Position numbers and translations under genes: made by a program. A DNA stretch of 64,000 bases from Pacificibacter marinus (GTDB taxonomy: Bacteria; Pseudomonadota; Alphaproteobacteria; Rhodobacterales; Rhodobacteraceae). Location: positions 1 to 64,000 of the forward strand of contig NZ_JAHKPK010000051.1 in NCBI RefSeq assembly GCF_018860665.1. The letters run 5' to 3'. Positions 32,698 through 42,548 of the stretch are shown in pieces; positions within the stretch are counted from its first letter, which is position 1; each line of letters starts with the position of its first letter. Below the pieces are notes generated by a model. That model had not been told where the DNA came from, did no database searches, and saw only the letters and a list, made by a program, of their open reading frames with translations.

Positions 32698-34503
32698 ATG
32701 TCACTTAATGCACAGATAAAAGCCGTCACAGACCGTATCATAGAGCGCTCACGCCCAACACGTGACACATACTTAGAGCGGATGGGCATTGCAGCAAACG
32801 CGGGTCCTGTGCGCGCACATTTGAGCTGCGGCAACCAAGCGCACGCCTATGCTGCCATGGGTCAAGACAAAGATGCGCTTGTTGCAGAGCGCGCGGCAAA
32901 CCTTGGCATCATCACCGCATATAATGACATGTTGTCCGCGCATAAACCTTATGAGCACTACCCTGATATCATCCGCGATGCGGCACGCTCTGTTGGTGCA
33001 ACAGCCCAAGTCGCAGGTGGCGTTCCAGCGATGTGTGATGGCGTCACCCAAGGTCAACCGGGTATGGAACTGTCTCTCTTCTCTCGTGACGTGATCGCCT
33101 TGGCCGCAGGTGTGGGCCTGTCGCACAATTGCTTTGACGCCGCGGTGTTCTTTGGAATTTGCGACAAAATCGTCCCTGGCCTTGTGATGGCGGCGGCCAC
33201 CTATGGCCACATTCCGTCAGTGTTTGTTCCTGCGGGCCCTATGACCTCAGGCATTCCGAACGATGAGAAAGCCAAAGTACGTCAACAATTTGCAACTGGT
33301 GAAATCGGCCGTGAAGAATTGATGAAGGCTGAAATGGCGTCCTATCATGGGTCTGGCACCTGTACGTTTTACGGCACAGCCAATACCAACCAAATGCTGA
33401 TGGAAATCATGGGGCTGCACCTGCCCGGTGCGTCTTTTGTCAATCCAGGCACCGATCTGCGTGACGCATTGACCACAGCCGCGGCCAAACGCGCCCTTGA
33501 AATCACCAATCTGGGCAATGATTTCCGTCCAACGTCGCAGATTTTGGACGAAAAAGCTTTTGTGAACGGGCTTGTTGGCTTGATGGCCACCGGTGGCTCA
33601 ACCAATCTTGTGTTGCACATGCCAGCCATGGCGCGTGCTGCAGGCATCATTCTGGACCTTCAAGACTTTTCTGATATCTCGGAAGTGATCCCTTTGATGG
33701 CCAAAGTCTATCCGAACGGCTTGGCTGATGTGAACCACTTCCACGCAGCGGGTGGACTTGGCTATATGATTGGGCAGCTATTGGAAAATGGCTTGCTGCA
33801 TGAAGACGTCAAAACCATCGCTGGCGATGGGCTATCACTGTACACCAAAGACCCGAAAATCAAAGATGGCGTCTTGGTGTTTGAGGACGGCTCCAAAGAG
33901 ACGCTGAACGACCGCATTTTACGCCCAGTCTCTGACGCCTTTCAAAAAACCGGTGGCCTGAAAGAGCTTAAAGGCAACCTCGGACGTGGCGTGATGAAAG
34001 TTTCTGCCGTCGCCCCTGAACGCCGTATCGTTGAGGCCAAAGTCCGCATTTTCCACGATCAACGCGATGTGAAACCGGCCTTTAACAATGGTGAATTTAC
34101 CGAAGACACCGTGGTTGTCGTGCGCTTCCAAGGCCCGCGCGCCAACGGAATGCCCGAATTACACTCTTTGACCCCTACTCTATCGATCCTGCAAGACCGC
34201 GGTCTCAAAGTGGCGCTGGTCACGGATGGCCGTATGTCTGGGGCTTCTGGTAAAGTGCCCGCTTGCATTCACGTCTCGCCAGAGGCTGCAAACGGTGGGC
34301 CGATCGCAAAACTGCGCGATGGCGATTTGGTCCGCGTGGACGCGGTTGCAGGCACTTTGGAAGTGCTTGAGGCAGATTTTGACACCCGCGAAGCCGTGCA
34401 AATTGATTTGTCCGCCAACAGCGTCGGCATGGGCCGCGAGCTGTTCGAAGTGTTCCGTCAAAACGCAGGCAACGCCACCGAAGGGGCCGCGACGATCCTA
34501 TAA
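32698..34503 (+). CDS. edd: Phosphogluconate dehydratase
   Basis: Dehydrates 6-phosphogluconate to KDPG, first committed step of the Entner-Doudoroff pathway, with a [4Fe-4S] cluster. The 601-residue protein of the IlvD/Edd family shows [52 protein letters not shown] (cluster cysteines), [19 protein letters not shown] and [22 protein letters not shown] at 32698 has AAAGG eight bases upstream; the TTG seven codons before lacks a site. Followed by eda 190 bases on, which has its own operator-like site. Confidence 0.96.
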   Translation: MSLNAQIKAVTDRIIERSRPTRDTYLERMGIAANAGPVRAHLSCGNQAHAYAAMGQDKDALVAERAANLGIITAYNDMLSAHKPYEHYPDIIRDAARSVGATAQVAGGVPAMCDGVTQGQPGMELSLFSRDVIALAAGVGLSHNCFDAAVFFGICDKIVPGLVMAAATYGHIPSVFVPAGPMTSGIPNDEKAKVRQQFATGEIGREELMKAEMASYHGSGTCTFYGTANTNQMLMEIMGLHLPGASFVNPGTDLRDALTTAAAKRALEITNLGNDFRPTSQILDEKAFVNGLVGLMATGGSTNLVLHMPAMARAAGIILDLQDFSDISEVIPLMAKVYPNGLADVNHFHAAGGLGYMIGQLLENGLLHEDVKTIAGDGLSLYTKDPKIKDGVLVFEDGSKETLNDRILRPVSDAFQKTGGLKELKGNLGRGVMKVSAVAPERRIVEAKVRIFHDQRDVKPAFNNGEFTEDTVVVVRFQGPRANGMPELHSLTPTLSILQDRGLKVALVTDGRMSGASGKVPACIHVSPEAANGGPIAKLRDGDLVRVDAVAGTLEVLEADFDTREAVQIDLSANSVGMGRELFEVFRQNAGNATEGAATIL

Positions 34504-34649
34504 GATCTCGGCCATCAGGCACATCTGTTCATCAAAGAGTCTGCCGTTCACAGTCCTGTGGGCGGCATTTTCACAAGTTTGACGCATTGTGTGATGCTCA
34601 AACGCGTTGCAAAAGCGACTGTCACTTGACCTGAGCGTGACAATAGGTT

Positions 34650-34663
34650 TGTTAGGGCTAACA
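34650..34663. promoter_or_regulatory. Degenerate CceR-like operator before eda
   Basis: TGTTAG-GG-CTAACA: the same arms as the edd operators but with GG in place of the central CG, 31 bases before the eda ATG. Its position suggests eda can also be controlled separately from edd. Weaker than the other sites. Confidence 0.5.
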
Positions 34664-34693
34664 CCCCTATTTTGCGGCATAAGGAGCCCCACC

Positions 34694-35335
34694 ATGACCC
34701 CACAAGAGGCCAGCATTCTGTGCGCCGAGATTTGCGCACTCGCCCCCGTCGTCCCTGTTCTTGTTGTCAATGACGTCGCCCATGCACGTCCATTGGCCGA
34801 AGCGCTCGTCGCGGGCGGTTTGCCAGCTCTCGAAGTGACCTTGCGCACACCCTGCGCCCTTGACGTTATCAAAGAGATGTCAAAAGTCGAAGGCGGCACC
34901 GTTGGCGCGGGCACGCTTTTGACAGCGCAAGACGTGACAAATGCAAAAGCTGCGGGCGCAAAATTCGGCGTATCCCCTGGGGCGACAGACGCTCTTTTGG
35001 ATGCTTGCGAAGCGCAGGACATGCCATTGTTGGCGGGCACTGCGACATCCTCCGATGTGATGCGCCTACTTGAGCGCGGCTATTCTGTCGCCAAGTTTTT
35101 CCCTGCAGAAGCCAACGGCGGCGCCCCTGCGCTAAAAGCCATCGGCGCTCCTTTACCGCAAATGAAATTCTGCCCAACTGGCGGCATTTCAGTGAAGACA
35201 GCGCACCAGTATTTGTCTTTGCCCAACGCGCTTTGCGTTGGCGGCTCATGGGTTGCACCGAATGATCTGGTGAACAAAGGCGACTGGAAAGCCATCGAAG
35301 AACTGGCACGCGAGGCCGCTGCACTGTCGCGCTAA
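34694..35335 (+). CDS. eda: KDPG aldolase (2-keto-3-deoxy-6-phosphogluconate aldolase)
   Basis: Splits KDPG to pyruvate and glyceraldehyde 3-phosphate, second Entner-Doudoroff step. The 213-residue barrel has PVVPVLVVNDVAHARPLAEA, the catalytic Glu segment ALEVTLRTPCAL, GAGTLLTAQD, and the Schiff-base lysine in VAKFFPAEANGG; KFCPTGGIS binds phosphate. ATG at 34694 is preceded by AAGGAG, seven to eight bases away. Standard size. Feeds triose phosphate to the tpiA/lower-glycolysis route. Confidence 0.97.
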   Translation: MTPQEASILCAEICALAPVVPVLVVNDVAHARPLAEALVAGGLPALEVTLRTPCALDVIKEMSKVEGGTVGAGTLLTAQDVTNAKAAGAKFGVSPGATDALLDACEAQDMPLLAGTATSSDVMRLLERGYSVAKFFPAEANGGAPALKAIGAPLPQMKFCPTGGISVKTAHQYLSLPNALCVGGSWVAPNDLVNKGDWKAIEELAREAAALSR

Positions 35336-35362
35336 CACTGTCTCATTCCAAAAAACACTTAC

Positions 35363-35395
35363 ATAAGCTGCGGATCAATTCGATCTGCGGCTTAT
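35363..35395. terminator. Long stem-loop between eda and the TIGR01244 gene
   Basis: ATAAGCTGCGGATC and GATCTGCGGCTTAT form a 14-bp stem (two wobbles) with a 5-base loop. No T-run on the plus side; on the minus strand TTTTTT begins about eight bases past the stem. It overlaps the last codons of the minus-strand gene, which hints that this gene once ended earlier. Confidence 0.6.
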
Positions 35396-35881
35396 ACGCG
35401 ATGCCGCCGATCCGATCGTTGTGGTGGCACTCAGCCTTGGCCCGCTGAAACCTGCGGCATAAGCCATGCTTGCGGCAGGTTGCGCTGACAGTGCACCAGA
35501 TCGCATTGCATCAACACGGCGTTCTGGGCCACCTTCATGTCCACCGTTACGTGCAACATCGAATTTAGCCCAAAGCCCTGCCGAGCGCGTGCCCGAGCGG
35601 CAGTAGGCGACAATCGGTTTTGGACATTCAAGTATATGTTTTTCGAACGCGGCTTGATCCTGCTCGGTTGCACCACTCTCATGAATCGGCAAGTAAATCG
35701 CTTTTAGACCAAGTTTCTGCGCCTCGGCTGCGACCACTTTAAAGTCCGCTTGATCACGGTCTTCATGATTTGGCCGATTGCAAATGACTGTTTTATAACT
35801 AGCTTTTGCCAGATCACGGACCGTGTTCACCTCAACCTGATTGGCAATTGCGAAGATTCCGTTAAGCCTTCTGATACGCAT
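35375..35881 (-). CDS. TIGR01244-family sulfurtransferase/phosphatase-like protein, unusual C-terminus
   Basis: Residues 1-105 match the TIGR01244 (beta-lactamase-hydrolase-like) domain: IFAIANQVEVNTVRDLAKA, TVICNRPNHED, and the catalytic P-loop cysteine in IVAYCRSGTRSAGLWA. GGAG sits six to seven bases before the ATG. After LWA the expected AGYDL-type ending is absent; instead about 60 residues of Gly/Arg/Ser-rich, random-looking sequence run through a terminator-like hairpin. A frameshift near 35560-35580 is possible, since another frame stops at 35431, before the hairpin. N-terminal assignment firm, C-terminus doubtful. Confidence 0.7.
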   Translation of the reverse strand: MRIRRLNGIFAIANQVEVNTVRDLAKASYKTVICNRPNHEDRDQADFKVVAAEAQKLGLKAIYLPIHESGATEQDQAAFEKHILECPKPIVAYCRSGTRSAGLWAKFDVARNGGHEGGPERRVDAMRSGALSAQPAASMAYAAGFSGPRLSATTTIGSAASRISRRSN

Positions 35882-36127
35882 TTAAAACTCCATTTCCAAA
35901 ACCGGCGCAGGCGCGTCCTTCGCAACAGCGATTTGGTAAAATCTCAGGATGTATCAGGGCCTATTGACTGCCCAGCCCCCTCGATATCTGCGGTCTTTTT
36001 GTTCTAATGCTCGAAATCTTACTGAAACTGCTTACGAATACGTTACCCTATTTCAGCAATAAAACGCGAAATTTAGTTAAATGATCACAGCATGAGTCTA
36101 TTGCGCATATCGAAAGTATCGCGCGCT
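35882..36127. other. Intergenic region, no gene seen
   Basis: AT-rich stretch holding the promoter of the TIGR01244 gene. Nothing else recognisable. Confidence 0.4.
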
Positions 36128-36421
36128 TTAACCGCGCCGCGCACGAGAACCGCCACGCCGCCCGCTTGGGCCGATCAAACTGCCCAAACCTTCACGCAAG
36201 ACCAAAGTCATCGGGTGTTGGTCTGCGGCCCCTTGTTCATATAGGCCAATCAAACGTCGGATCGCGATATCTGGTCGCAAATCCGGTCCGAGCTTAATCG
36301 CCCAATCCAAAAAGATCGACCGCGCCTCTTGGATCGTGATGTTTTCAATGCGGTAGGATTCGCGGATCAATCCCCCCGGATCGAGCGCTTCATCGTAATC
36401 AAGTGTTTCGCGGCGCGACAT
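36128..36421 (-). CDS. Conserved hypothetical protein downstream of glnE
   Basis: A 97-residue mostly helical, acidic-then-basic protein: ALDPGGLIRESYRIENITIQ, SIFLDWAIKLGPDLRPDIAI, RRLIGLYEQGAADQHPMT and a Gly/Arg tail. It follows glnE by 69 bases on the same strand. It resembles the short uncharacterised proteins often seen beside glnE in Rhodobacteraceae. No function assigned. Confidence 0.72.
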   Translation of the reverse strand: MSRRETLDYDEALDPGGLIRESYRIENITIQEARSIFLDWAIKLGPDLRPDIAIRRLIGLYEQGAADQHPMTLVLREGLGSLIGPSGRRGGSRARRG

Positions 36422-36490
36422 GGGCGGTTCTCCTGTTTTCAGCTTTCATCAGCTAGGGTGCGCCAAGGCTCTGCGCAAGAGCCATAGCGT

Positions 36491-39295
36491 TTATGATGAC
36501 ACAGCAGGGCGTGCCAGAACACGGTCCAGTACATCAGCAGCCGCAGCACTGGCCTGTGCGATCTGTATCGACAAGGCCTCTATGCTATCGGTTTCGGTGG
36601 AGCGCATCAAAAACGCGCGCCCATCCGTGCCGATGGCCGTCGGATCAAGTTTATCCCCCGTCAACAATCGCGCAGCCGACTGCAAGCGCCATGTGAGCTT
36701 GTAGGTTGTGCGTAAAACGTCGTGTTCATCTTGCGCCAACCAACCAAAGTCCCGCCCCGATTGCAACTGCGCATAAACGTCTTGCGCGGGACAGCCCGCG
36801 ATCAAAGCCGCCGCCTCGGCCACCAATTCGATGTCCATCATCCGTCCGGCCCCGCTTTTGGGGTCCCAAGATGACCCCGGCTTGGCCTCTGCCAAACGTC
36901 TGCGCATGTCGTTGGTCTCGAACCGGATCGCGGCTTCGTCATGCCGTGTTTGCAGCAAATCGATGCGAAACTGCTCTACCGCCGCAGACAAATCAGGCGC
37001 ACCCGCAACAACGCGAGCGCGCGTCAACGCCAAGTGTTCCCAAACCCATGCCTCGTTTTTTTGATAGGCGACAAAACTGTCAAAAGAGGTGGCGACGGGG
37101 CCTTGTTTGCCTGAGGGTCGCAGTCGCATATCAACTTCGTACAGTCGACCCTGCGCGGTCTGCGCGGTTACAGCCGTGATCAAAGCCTGCGTTAAGCGCG
37201 CGTAATAAGCCCTTGAGGCTAAAGGACGTTTTCCATCCGAATACTCAACACCATCTGCATCATATATCACAATCATATCCAGATCGGAGGCGGCCGTTAA
37301 GCGTCCTGCCCCGAGCGATCCCATGCCCAAAACCAGCGCGCCGCGCCCAGGCGGCACCCCGTGTTTTTGTGCAAAAGCATCGACCACCACATCGTAAAGC
37401 GCCGCAATCGACGCCGATGCCAAATCACAATATTGCTGCCCCGCCTCATCCGCAGAAATAAGCCCACGCAATTGGTGAACGCCAATGCGGAAATGCCATT
37501 CTTTGGCCCAGCGACGCGAATTGTCCAAGGCCAACTCGTAATCTTCGGATTTGGCCAAGGTCTGCGCCAGCTCGGCACGCAAAGCATCGCGTCCGGGCCA
37601 TGGCGCAAAGAAAGCGCCGCCAATGACGGCATCCAAGACGCCAGAGTTTCGTGACAAGTATCGTCCCAAATGCGGTGCTGTGGCGACGATATCGAGGATC
37701 AGATCTATCAACTGAGGATTGGCCTCAAAAAGCGCAAAAAGTTGTACGCCAGCGGGCAATCCACGCAAGAAACCATCCAAATTGGCCGCCACTTCCAATG
37801 GGCGATCTTGGGCTTGAATGCGGATCAAAATGTCACGTTTCAGGCGATCAAAAATTTCCTGTGCGCGCTCTGAGCGCAGTGCCGGATAGCTTTGCCAACG
37901 CGATGTGATTTCGCGCAACTCATCGGATTGCTCGATTTCAGGTGCCTGCACCTCGGAGGGGGCAAAAAAGCCCTCTGTCACCTCATGCACGCGGGCACAG
38001 CGTTGTAAAATATCTGCACGCATGGCCTCTGTGTCCATGCCCATCAAATGCGCCAATCGATCGAATTCTTCCGGTGTGGATGGCAGGCTATGCGTTTGCT
38101 GGTCACGCAGCATTTGCAAACGATGCTCAACCTCTCTATGCGCGGTATAATCGGCGGTCAAAATATCACAAATATCGTTTTCTATCCAAGACTTATCTGC
38201 CAATCCTTTCAAGGCATCACAGGTGCCACGCATACGCAAATCTTTGTCGCGTCCCCCTGCGATCAACTGTCGCGTTTGGGCGAAAAATTCAATTTCTCGA
38301 ATACCGCCAAGTCCCAATTTGATATTGTGATCCTCAAGTTTCAGCGCACCACCTAACCCTTTATGTTTGCGGATTTTCAGCCGCATATCATGGGTTTCCT
38401 GAATGGCCGCAAAATCAAGATGTTTGCGCCAGACGAAAGGCGTGAGCGTCTCTAAAAATTGTTGACCTGCAACCATATCACCCGCAGCGGCGCGCGCCTT
38501 GATATAGGCGGCACGCTCCCACGTGCGGCCAACGCTTTCGTAATACCGCTCGGCCGCATCCATAGCAAAACACACAGGTGTCACAGATGGATCGGGGCGC
38601 AGACGCAAATCCGTGCGAAACACATAACCATCCGCAGTGAGTTCCGACAAAGACGCCATGGCTTTGCGTGTGGCGCGGATAAAGCCTGCACGCGCGTCCA
38701 TACGGTCCACAGGATCAAATCGGGTCTCGTCAAACAGGCAAATGAGATCAATATCAGAGGAGTAATTGAGTTCCCCTGCCCCATGTTTGCCCATGGCCAA
38801 GACCACCATCCCAGCACAGCTCTCGATGTCATCTTGGGTCTGGCCTGGTAATTTCCCGCGCTCGATCTCGCGCGCGACATGCGCCCGCAGTGCTGTATGC
38901 GTCGTGTGATCGGCCAGATCCGACAGGGCCCCTGTGACCTGATGCAGCGGCCAGACGCCTGCCAAATCGCATAGGCCCGCAAGCAAGGCAACACGTCGTT
39001 TGGCGCGGCGCAACTCTGCGTTCAATGTGCCAATCTGCGTATCAGGAGCCAAGGACGCAATGCGCATCAATTCAGAGGCCAATGCCGATTCAGGATCATT
39101 GATCGCCTGTGATATCCAGTCGGATTCGCGACCGATTAACCCATGCAAATAGGGCGCACTGCCCCCTGCACCCATGATCAAATCACGCGTTTGCCCTGTC
39201 AAATCGGGCACAAATGCCGCCGCTTCTGCTCCTCGGTCCCTATCATAGGCCCGTGGCAGCCGCGTTATTTTACTTGCAAAGGACGTGCTAGACAT
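36491..39295 (-). CDS. glnE: Glutamine synthetase adenylyltransferase/deadenylase
   Basis: Bifunctional enzyme of 934 residues that adds AMP to, and removes it from, glutamine synthetase under control of PII. Two nucleotidyltransferase modules are seen, each with the G-S-D-x-D site: NYSSDIDLICLFDE in the N-terminal deadenylase half and TAASDLDMIVIYDADG in the C-terminal adenylase half. Characteristic segments include GGIREIEFFAQTRQL, EHRLQMLRDQQTHSLP and EVDMRLRPSGKQGP. ATG at 39295 has GGAG eight bases upstream; the longer ORF lacks a site. Length normal. Confidence 0.97.
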   Translation of the reverse strand: MSSTSFASKITRLPRAYDRDRGAEAAAFVPDLTGQTRDLIMGAGGSAPYLHGLIGRESDWISQAINDPESALASELMRIASLAPDTQIGTLNAELRRAKRRVALLAGLCDLAGVWPLHQVTGALSDLADHTTHTALRAHVAREIERGKLPGQTQDDIESCAGMVVLAMGKHGAGELNYSSDIDLICLFDETRFDPVDRMDARAGFIRATRKAMASLSELTADGYVFRTDLRLRPDPSVTPVCFAMDAAERYYESVGRTWERAAYIKARAAAGDMVAGQQFLETLTPFVWRKHLDFAAIQETHDMRLKIRKHKGLGGALKLEDHNIKLGLGGIREIEFFAQTRQLIAGGRDKDLRMRGTCDALKGLADKSWIENDICDILTADYTAHREVEHRLQMLRDQQTHSLPSTPEEFDRLAHLMGMDTEAMRADILQRCARVHEVTEGFFAPSEVQAPEIEQSDELREITSRWQSYPALRSERAQEIFDRLKRDILIRIQAQDRPLEVAANLDGFLRGLPAGVQLFALFEANPQLIDLILDIVATAPHLGRYLSRNSGVLDAVIGGAFFAPWPGRDALRAELAQTLAKSEDYELALDNSRRWAKEWHFRIGVHQLRGLISADEAGQQYCDLASASIAALYDVVVDAFAQKHGVPPGRGALVLGMGSLGAGRLTAASDLDMIVIYDADGVEYSDGKRPLASRAYYARLTQALITAVTAQTAQGRLYEVDMRLRPSGKQGPVATSFDSFVAYQKNEAWVWEHLALTRARVVAGAPDLSAAVEQFRIDLLQTRHDEAAIRFETNDMRRRLAEAKPGSSWDPKSGAGRMMDIELVAEAAALIAGCPAQDVYAQLQSGRDFGWLAQDEHDVLRTTYKLTWRLQSAARLLTGDKLDPTAIGTDGRAFLMRSTETDSIEALSIQIAQASAAAADVLDRVLARPAVSS

Positions 39296-39855
39296 CTGGT
39301 GGTCTCCAATGGATTGGCAGCCTATATGACCCCTTTCACAAGACATTGTGCAAGGTCAAAACAGCATCTGATTTTGAGTTACGACAAAATGATTTCGAGA
39401 CCAAAACTGGAACACGGATTTTACGACTTCTGGATGCTGCGCGGATAAGTTTTCTTTGCGGGTTATGACTCTGCTCTGCACATATATAGTTGCAAGCCGG
39501 TGCACGCAGAAAAGTCGAAACCATGATCCGCCATGATCTAAGGGATAATCGCTTGATTCGCACACATCGCGAAAAGGCGGACGGTCAAACTGCGCTCCTC
39601 TCGAAATACGAACATTGGCGTCAACTGCGGTTTGCAGATCTGCTAATCTTGGAGGCGATGAGACCGTTAATGAACTCGCCAGTCGTTTCGGGACATAAAT
39701 CAATTGTCTTGCCACAACGTGGATTTGGGCTCTCTTCAAAATATTTGAAAAATTAGCGCTAACACAGACATGTATGCAATCGTATACATTGCAAGCCCTC
39801 CCACAAAAGCGTATATCCAACCCAAATTATGGCTTCGCACCAAGGGAGAGCCCCC
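39296..39855. other. Large intergenic region between glnE and fumC
   Basis: About 560 bases. Open frames on both strands (39356-39820 minus, 39490-39756 plus) have no family likeness and poor start sites. Near fumC are a CceR-type operator (listed) and ATGTAT-GCAATCGT-ATACAT (39770-39789), a 6+6 dyad with an 8-base gap that may be another operator. Possibly a decayed gene. Confidence 0.5.
39752..39763. promoter_or_regulatory. CceR-type operator before fumC
   Basis: ATTAGC|GCTAAC, the same TTAGCGCTAA core as at edd, about 93 bases before the fumC ATG. A site set well upstream of a TCA-cycle gene would fit activation, as reported for CceR on gluconeogenic and TCA genes. Inference. Confidence 0.65.
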
Positions 39856-41250
39856 ATGACCACCACCCGTACAGAAACCGACAGCTTTGGCCCACTAGAG
39901 GTCCCTGCAGACAAATATTGGGGGGCGCAAACACAGCGGTCCATCATGAATTTCCCCATCGGTTGGGAAAAACAGCCCGTGCCGATCATTCGCGCCCTTG
40001 GTGTGGTGAAAAAAGCCTGTGCGATGGAAAACTTTGCCCAAGGTAATCTCGATAAAAATCTCGCCGACGCGATCATTGCCGCCGCCACCGAAGTGATCGA
40101 CGGCAAATTCGACGACAACTTCCCTCTGGTCGTCTGGCAAACGGGGTCTGGCACACAGTCCAACATGAACGCCAACGAAGTGATTTCGAACCGCGCGATT
40201 GAAATGTTGGGTGGCGAATTGGCCTCTAAAAAACCAGTGCACCCCAACGATCACTGCAACATGGGTCAGTCGTCTAACGACACCTTCCCCACAGCCATGC
40301 ATGTCGCCATCGGTATGCAAGCGCGTGATGTTTTGCTGCCCGGTCTCGACAAATTGGCCTCAGCTTTGGAAGCCAAATCCGAGCAGTTCAAAGACATCAT
40401 CAAAATTGGCCGCACGCATACACAAGACGCGACCCCTTTGACCTTGGGCCAAGAATTCGGCGGCTACGCGCATCAAGTGCGCAAAGGCATCGAACGCGTC
40501 AACGCCTGCTTGCCTGACATTTACGAGCTTGCCCAAGGTGGTACAGCCGTTGGCACAGGTTTGAACACGAAAAAAGGCTGGTCCGAAGCCGTCGCCAAAC
40601 ATATGGCCGACATCACAGGCCTGCCTTTCGTGACTGCGCCAAACAAATTCGAATCCTTGGCCGCACATGACGCGATGGTGATGTTCTCTGGCGCTTTGAA
40701 AACTGTGGCCGCAAGCCTGTTCAAAATCGCCAATGACATGCGCCTTTTGGGCTCTGGTCCGCGCTCGGGTCTGGGCGAATTGATCTTGCCAGAAAACGAG
40801 CCTGGCTCGTCCATCATGCCGGGCAAAGTGAACCCGACCCAAGCCGAAGCACTTACAATGGTCTGCTGCCACGTTATGGGCAATGACGCGGCTGTTGGCA
40901 TGGCTGGATCGCAAGGCCATTTTGAGTTGAACGTCTACAACCCAATGATGTCTTATAACGTCCTACAATCTATGCAGCTTTTGGGCGACAGCGCCTCTGC
41001 CTTTACCGACAATATGGTTGTGGGCACCGAAGCCAATATCGATCGCATCGACAAGTTGATGAAAGAAAGCTTGATGCTGGTCACAGCGCTTGCGCCGACC
41101 ATCGGCTATGACAATGCGACGAAGGTGGCCAAAACCGCTCATAAAAACGGTACGACTCTTAAAGAAGAAGCGATTGCTTTGGGCTTTGTGGACGCCGAAA
41201 CCTTTGACGCCGTTGTGCGCCCTGAGCAAATGATTGGTCCAAAAGACTAA
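39856..41250 (+). CDS. fumC: Class II fumarate hydratase
   Basis: Iron-free fumarase of 464 residues, interconverting fumarate and malate in the TCA cycle. Signature motifs: [56 protein letters not shown] and the superfamily signature [16 protein letters not shown] at 39856 follows GGGAGAGCCCCC; a reading nine codons longer has no better site. Usual length (E. coli FumC 467). Followed by a terminator, then the DUF4169-RHH pair, an arrangement common in Rhodobacterales. Confidence 0.98.
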   Translation: MTTTRTETDSFGPLEVPADKYWGAQTQRSIMNFPIGWEKQPVPIIRALGVVKKACAMENFAQGNLDKNLADAIIAAATEVIDGKFDDNFPLVVWQTGSGTQSNMNANEVISNRAIEMLGGELASKKPVHPNDHCNMGQSSNDTFPTAMHVAIGMQARDVLLPGLDKLASALEAKSEQFKDIIKIGRTHTQDATPLTLGQEFGGYAHQVRKGIERVNACLPDIYELAQGGTAVGTGLNTKKGWSEAVAKHMADITGLPFVTAPNKFESLAAHDAMVMFSGALKTVAASLFKIANDMRLLGSGPRSGLGELILPENEPGSSIMPGKVNPTQAEALTMVCCHVMGNDAAVGMAGSQGHFELNVYNPMMSYNVLQSMQLLGDSASAFTDNMVVGTEANIDRIDKLMKESLMLVTALAPTIGYDNATKVAKTAHKNGTTLKEEAIALGFVDAETFDAVVRPEQMIGPKD

Positions 41251-41276
41251 ATCGCCATTTTGTTCAACACATTTGG

Positions 41277-41301
41277 GGGCGGCCTTCGGGTCGCCCTTTT
41301 C
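41277..41301 (+). terminator. Intrinsic terminator after fumC
   Basis: GGGCGGCC-TTCG-GGTCGCCC followed by TTTTCTTT. Confidence 0.88.
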
Positions 41302-41359
41302 TTTGCCTGTCGCTATAAAACCTTGGCTTTGCCACTTATGGATGGTAATATACCACCCC

Positions 41360-41542
41360 ATGAGCACCGTTATAAATCTCAACAAGTTTCGCAAACAAAA
41401 GGCCCGCGCAGACAAGCGCGCGCAGGCTGAGCAAAACTCTGTGAAATTCGGGCGCACAAAAGCGCAAAAGGACTTGGAAAAGGCCGAGAAATCCAAGGCA
41501 AAGACCCTGCTCGACGGGCATAAAACGGATCAAGGCGAATGA
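41360..41542 (+). CDS. DUF4169 family protein
   Basis: A 60-residue, very basic helical protein starting MSTVINLNKFRKQKARADKR, then AEQNSVKFGRTKAQKDLEKA. This NLNKFRKQKAR opening defines DUF4169 of Rhodobacterales. Likely nucleic-acid binding by charge, function unproven. Overlaps the RHH gene by four bases (ATGA), so the two are coupled. Confidence 0.88.
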   Translation: MSTVINLNKFRKQKARADKRAQAEQNSVKFGRTKAQKDLEKAEKSKAKTLLDGHKTDQGE

Positions 41543-41784
41543 TCGCCCCTTTGATAGGACGCCCCGTCAAACGCTCACTCACCCTACATGGTCACCGCAC
41601 ATCCGTGTCACTGGAAGATCCATTTTGGACAGCCTTTCGCGACATAGCACGCGAAACGGGCAAGCCAATCAATGTCTTAGCGGCAGAAATTGACAATATG
41701 CGTGGCGTTGAAAGCGGGCTGGCTTCGGCCATTCGCGTTTACGTTTTGGGCTATTATCAAACGAAAGCCCAAGACGGCGCCTGA
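41539..41784 (+). CDS. Ribbon-helix-helix domain protein
   Basis: An 81-residue RHH_4-type protein: RSLTLHGHRTSVSLEDPFWT forms the beta strand and first helix, DIARETGKPINVLAAEID the helix-turn, and GLASAIRVYVLGYYQ the last helix. Probable small DNA-binding regulator. Its last 28 bases overlap the end of the convergent squalene/phytoene synthase-like gene. Confidence 0.88.
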   Translation: MIAPLIGRPVKRSLTLHGHRTSVSLEDPFWTAFRDIARETGKPINVLAAEIDNMRGVESGLASAIRVYVLGYYQTKAQDGA

Positions 41785-42548
41785 GAAACAAGCGCCAAAC
41801 GCAAAGATTGGCGCAGCGGCGTCATGCTTAGTCGGCCGTCAATCACTGCGCTCGGATCTTTCACCGCAGCCTTCAACAGTGGCAGATGGGTCATCGCATC
41901 ATTCATCGGTGCGCGAGCGGTTTTGCTGAGCCCTGCCAATACGTCTCCAGACCCGCGCACTAAGTCGAGAGCCTCACCTGCGAGGTCCGCAACAGCACTC
42001 AATCGCCCGTCAACAAGCGGCACGCGACCTGCCTCTTGCAGCTTAGGCACCGCTGCAAAATAGCGCACCAATGCACCTGCATACCCTAATCTTTCCAATA
42101 CCTTACAGTCCTCAATTGAGGCACCAAGCAAGCGAGATGCCTGTACCAAAGGCAACGCATAGCTGTTGGTTAAATAGGTTTTGAACGCAGTGATATCGTC
42201 ATGCGGGTCTTTATAAATATCCCATTGGCGTGCGGTCACAGTCGCATCCAAGGCCTGTGCCGCCTCTGCGTCCAAAATCCCCGCAAGTGGCCGCGCAACC
42301 TCATGGGCACGCGGGTCTTTGCCGTCGATTTTCTCTTGCAAGACATCACGCCAGAACTGCAATCGCATCTCGGCAATCATACTTTCTTTGGTCAACCAAG
42401 GCGCTTTCGCCACTTCCAAGCAAAAGGCATGGATCGGAAACAACACATCACGCGCAGGCACAGGTGCGGCCATCGTGGCGCGAAACCGTTCTTGATCAGC
42501 GGTTTTCACCAATTCAGCACAGGCTTGGATGTCTTGCGCTTGCACCAT
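41757..42548 (-). CDS. Squalene/phytoene synthase-family protein (NDUFAF6-like)
   Basis: A 263-residue protein of the isoprenyl-synthase superfamily. Head-to-head prenyl synthase features are reduced: FPIHAFCLEVAKAPW, MIAEMRLQFWRDVL and ARPLAGIL are readable, but the DxxxD metal-binding motifs of true phytoene/squalene synthases are not intact, which points to the NDUFAF6-like complex I assembly branch common in alphaproteobacteria. Start ATG overlaps the cimA stop by one base, so it is translated with cimA. Role in respiration assembly is inference. Confidence 0.78.
   Translation of the reverse strand: MVQAQDIQACAELVKTADQERFRATMAAPVPARDVLFPIHAFCLEVAKAPWLTKESMIAEMRLQFWRDVLQEKIDGKDPRAHEVARPLAGILDAEAAQALDATVTARQWDIYKDPHDDITAFKTYLTNSYALPLVQASRLLGASIEDCKVLERLGYAGALVRYFAAVPKLQEAGRVPLVDGRLSAVADLAGEALDLVRGSGDVLAGLSKTARAPMNDAMTHLPLLKAAVKDPSAVIDGRLSMTPLRQSLRLALVSQAPSWAFV

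Noticed and set aside
32322-32708. 128-codon plus-strand frame before edd
   Set aside because: Runs through the operators and into edd in another frame; composition is random.
35325-35338. CGCGCTAACA at the eda stop as another CceR site
   Set aside because: Only one half-site matches and it is made by the last codons and stop of eda.
39356-39820. 154-codon minus-strand frame in the glnE-fumC gap
   Set aside because: No likeness to known proteins, poor start, and the CceR-type operator lies within it; at most a relic.
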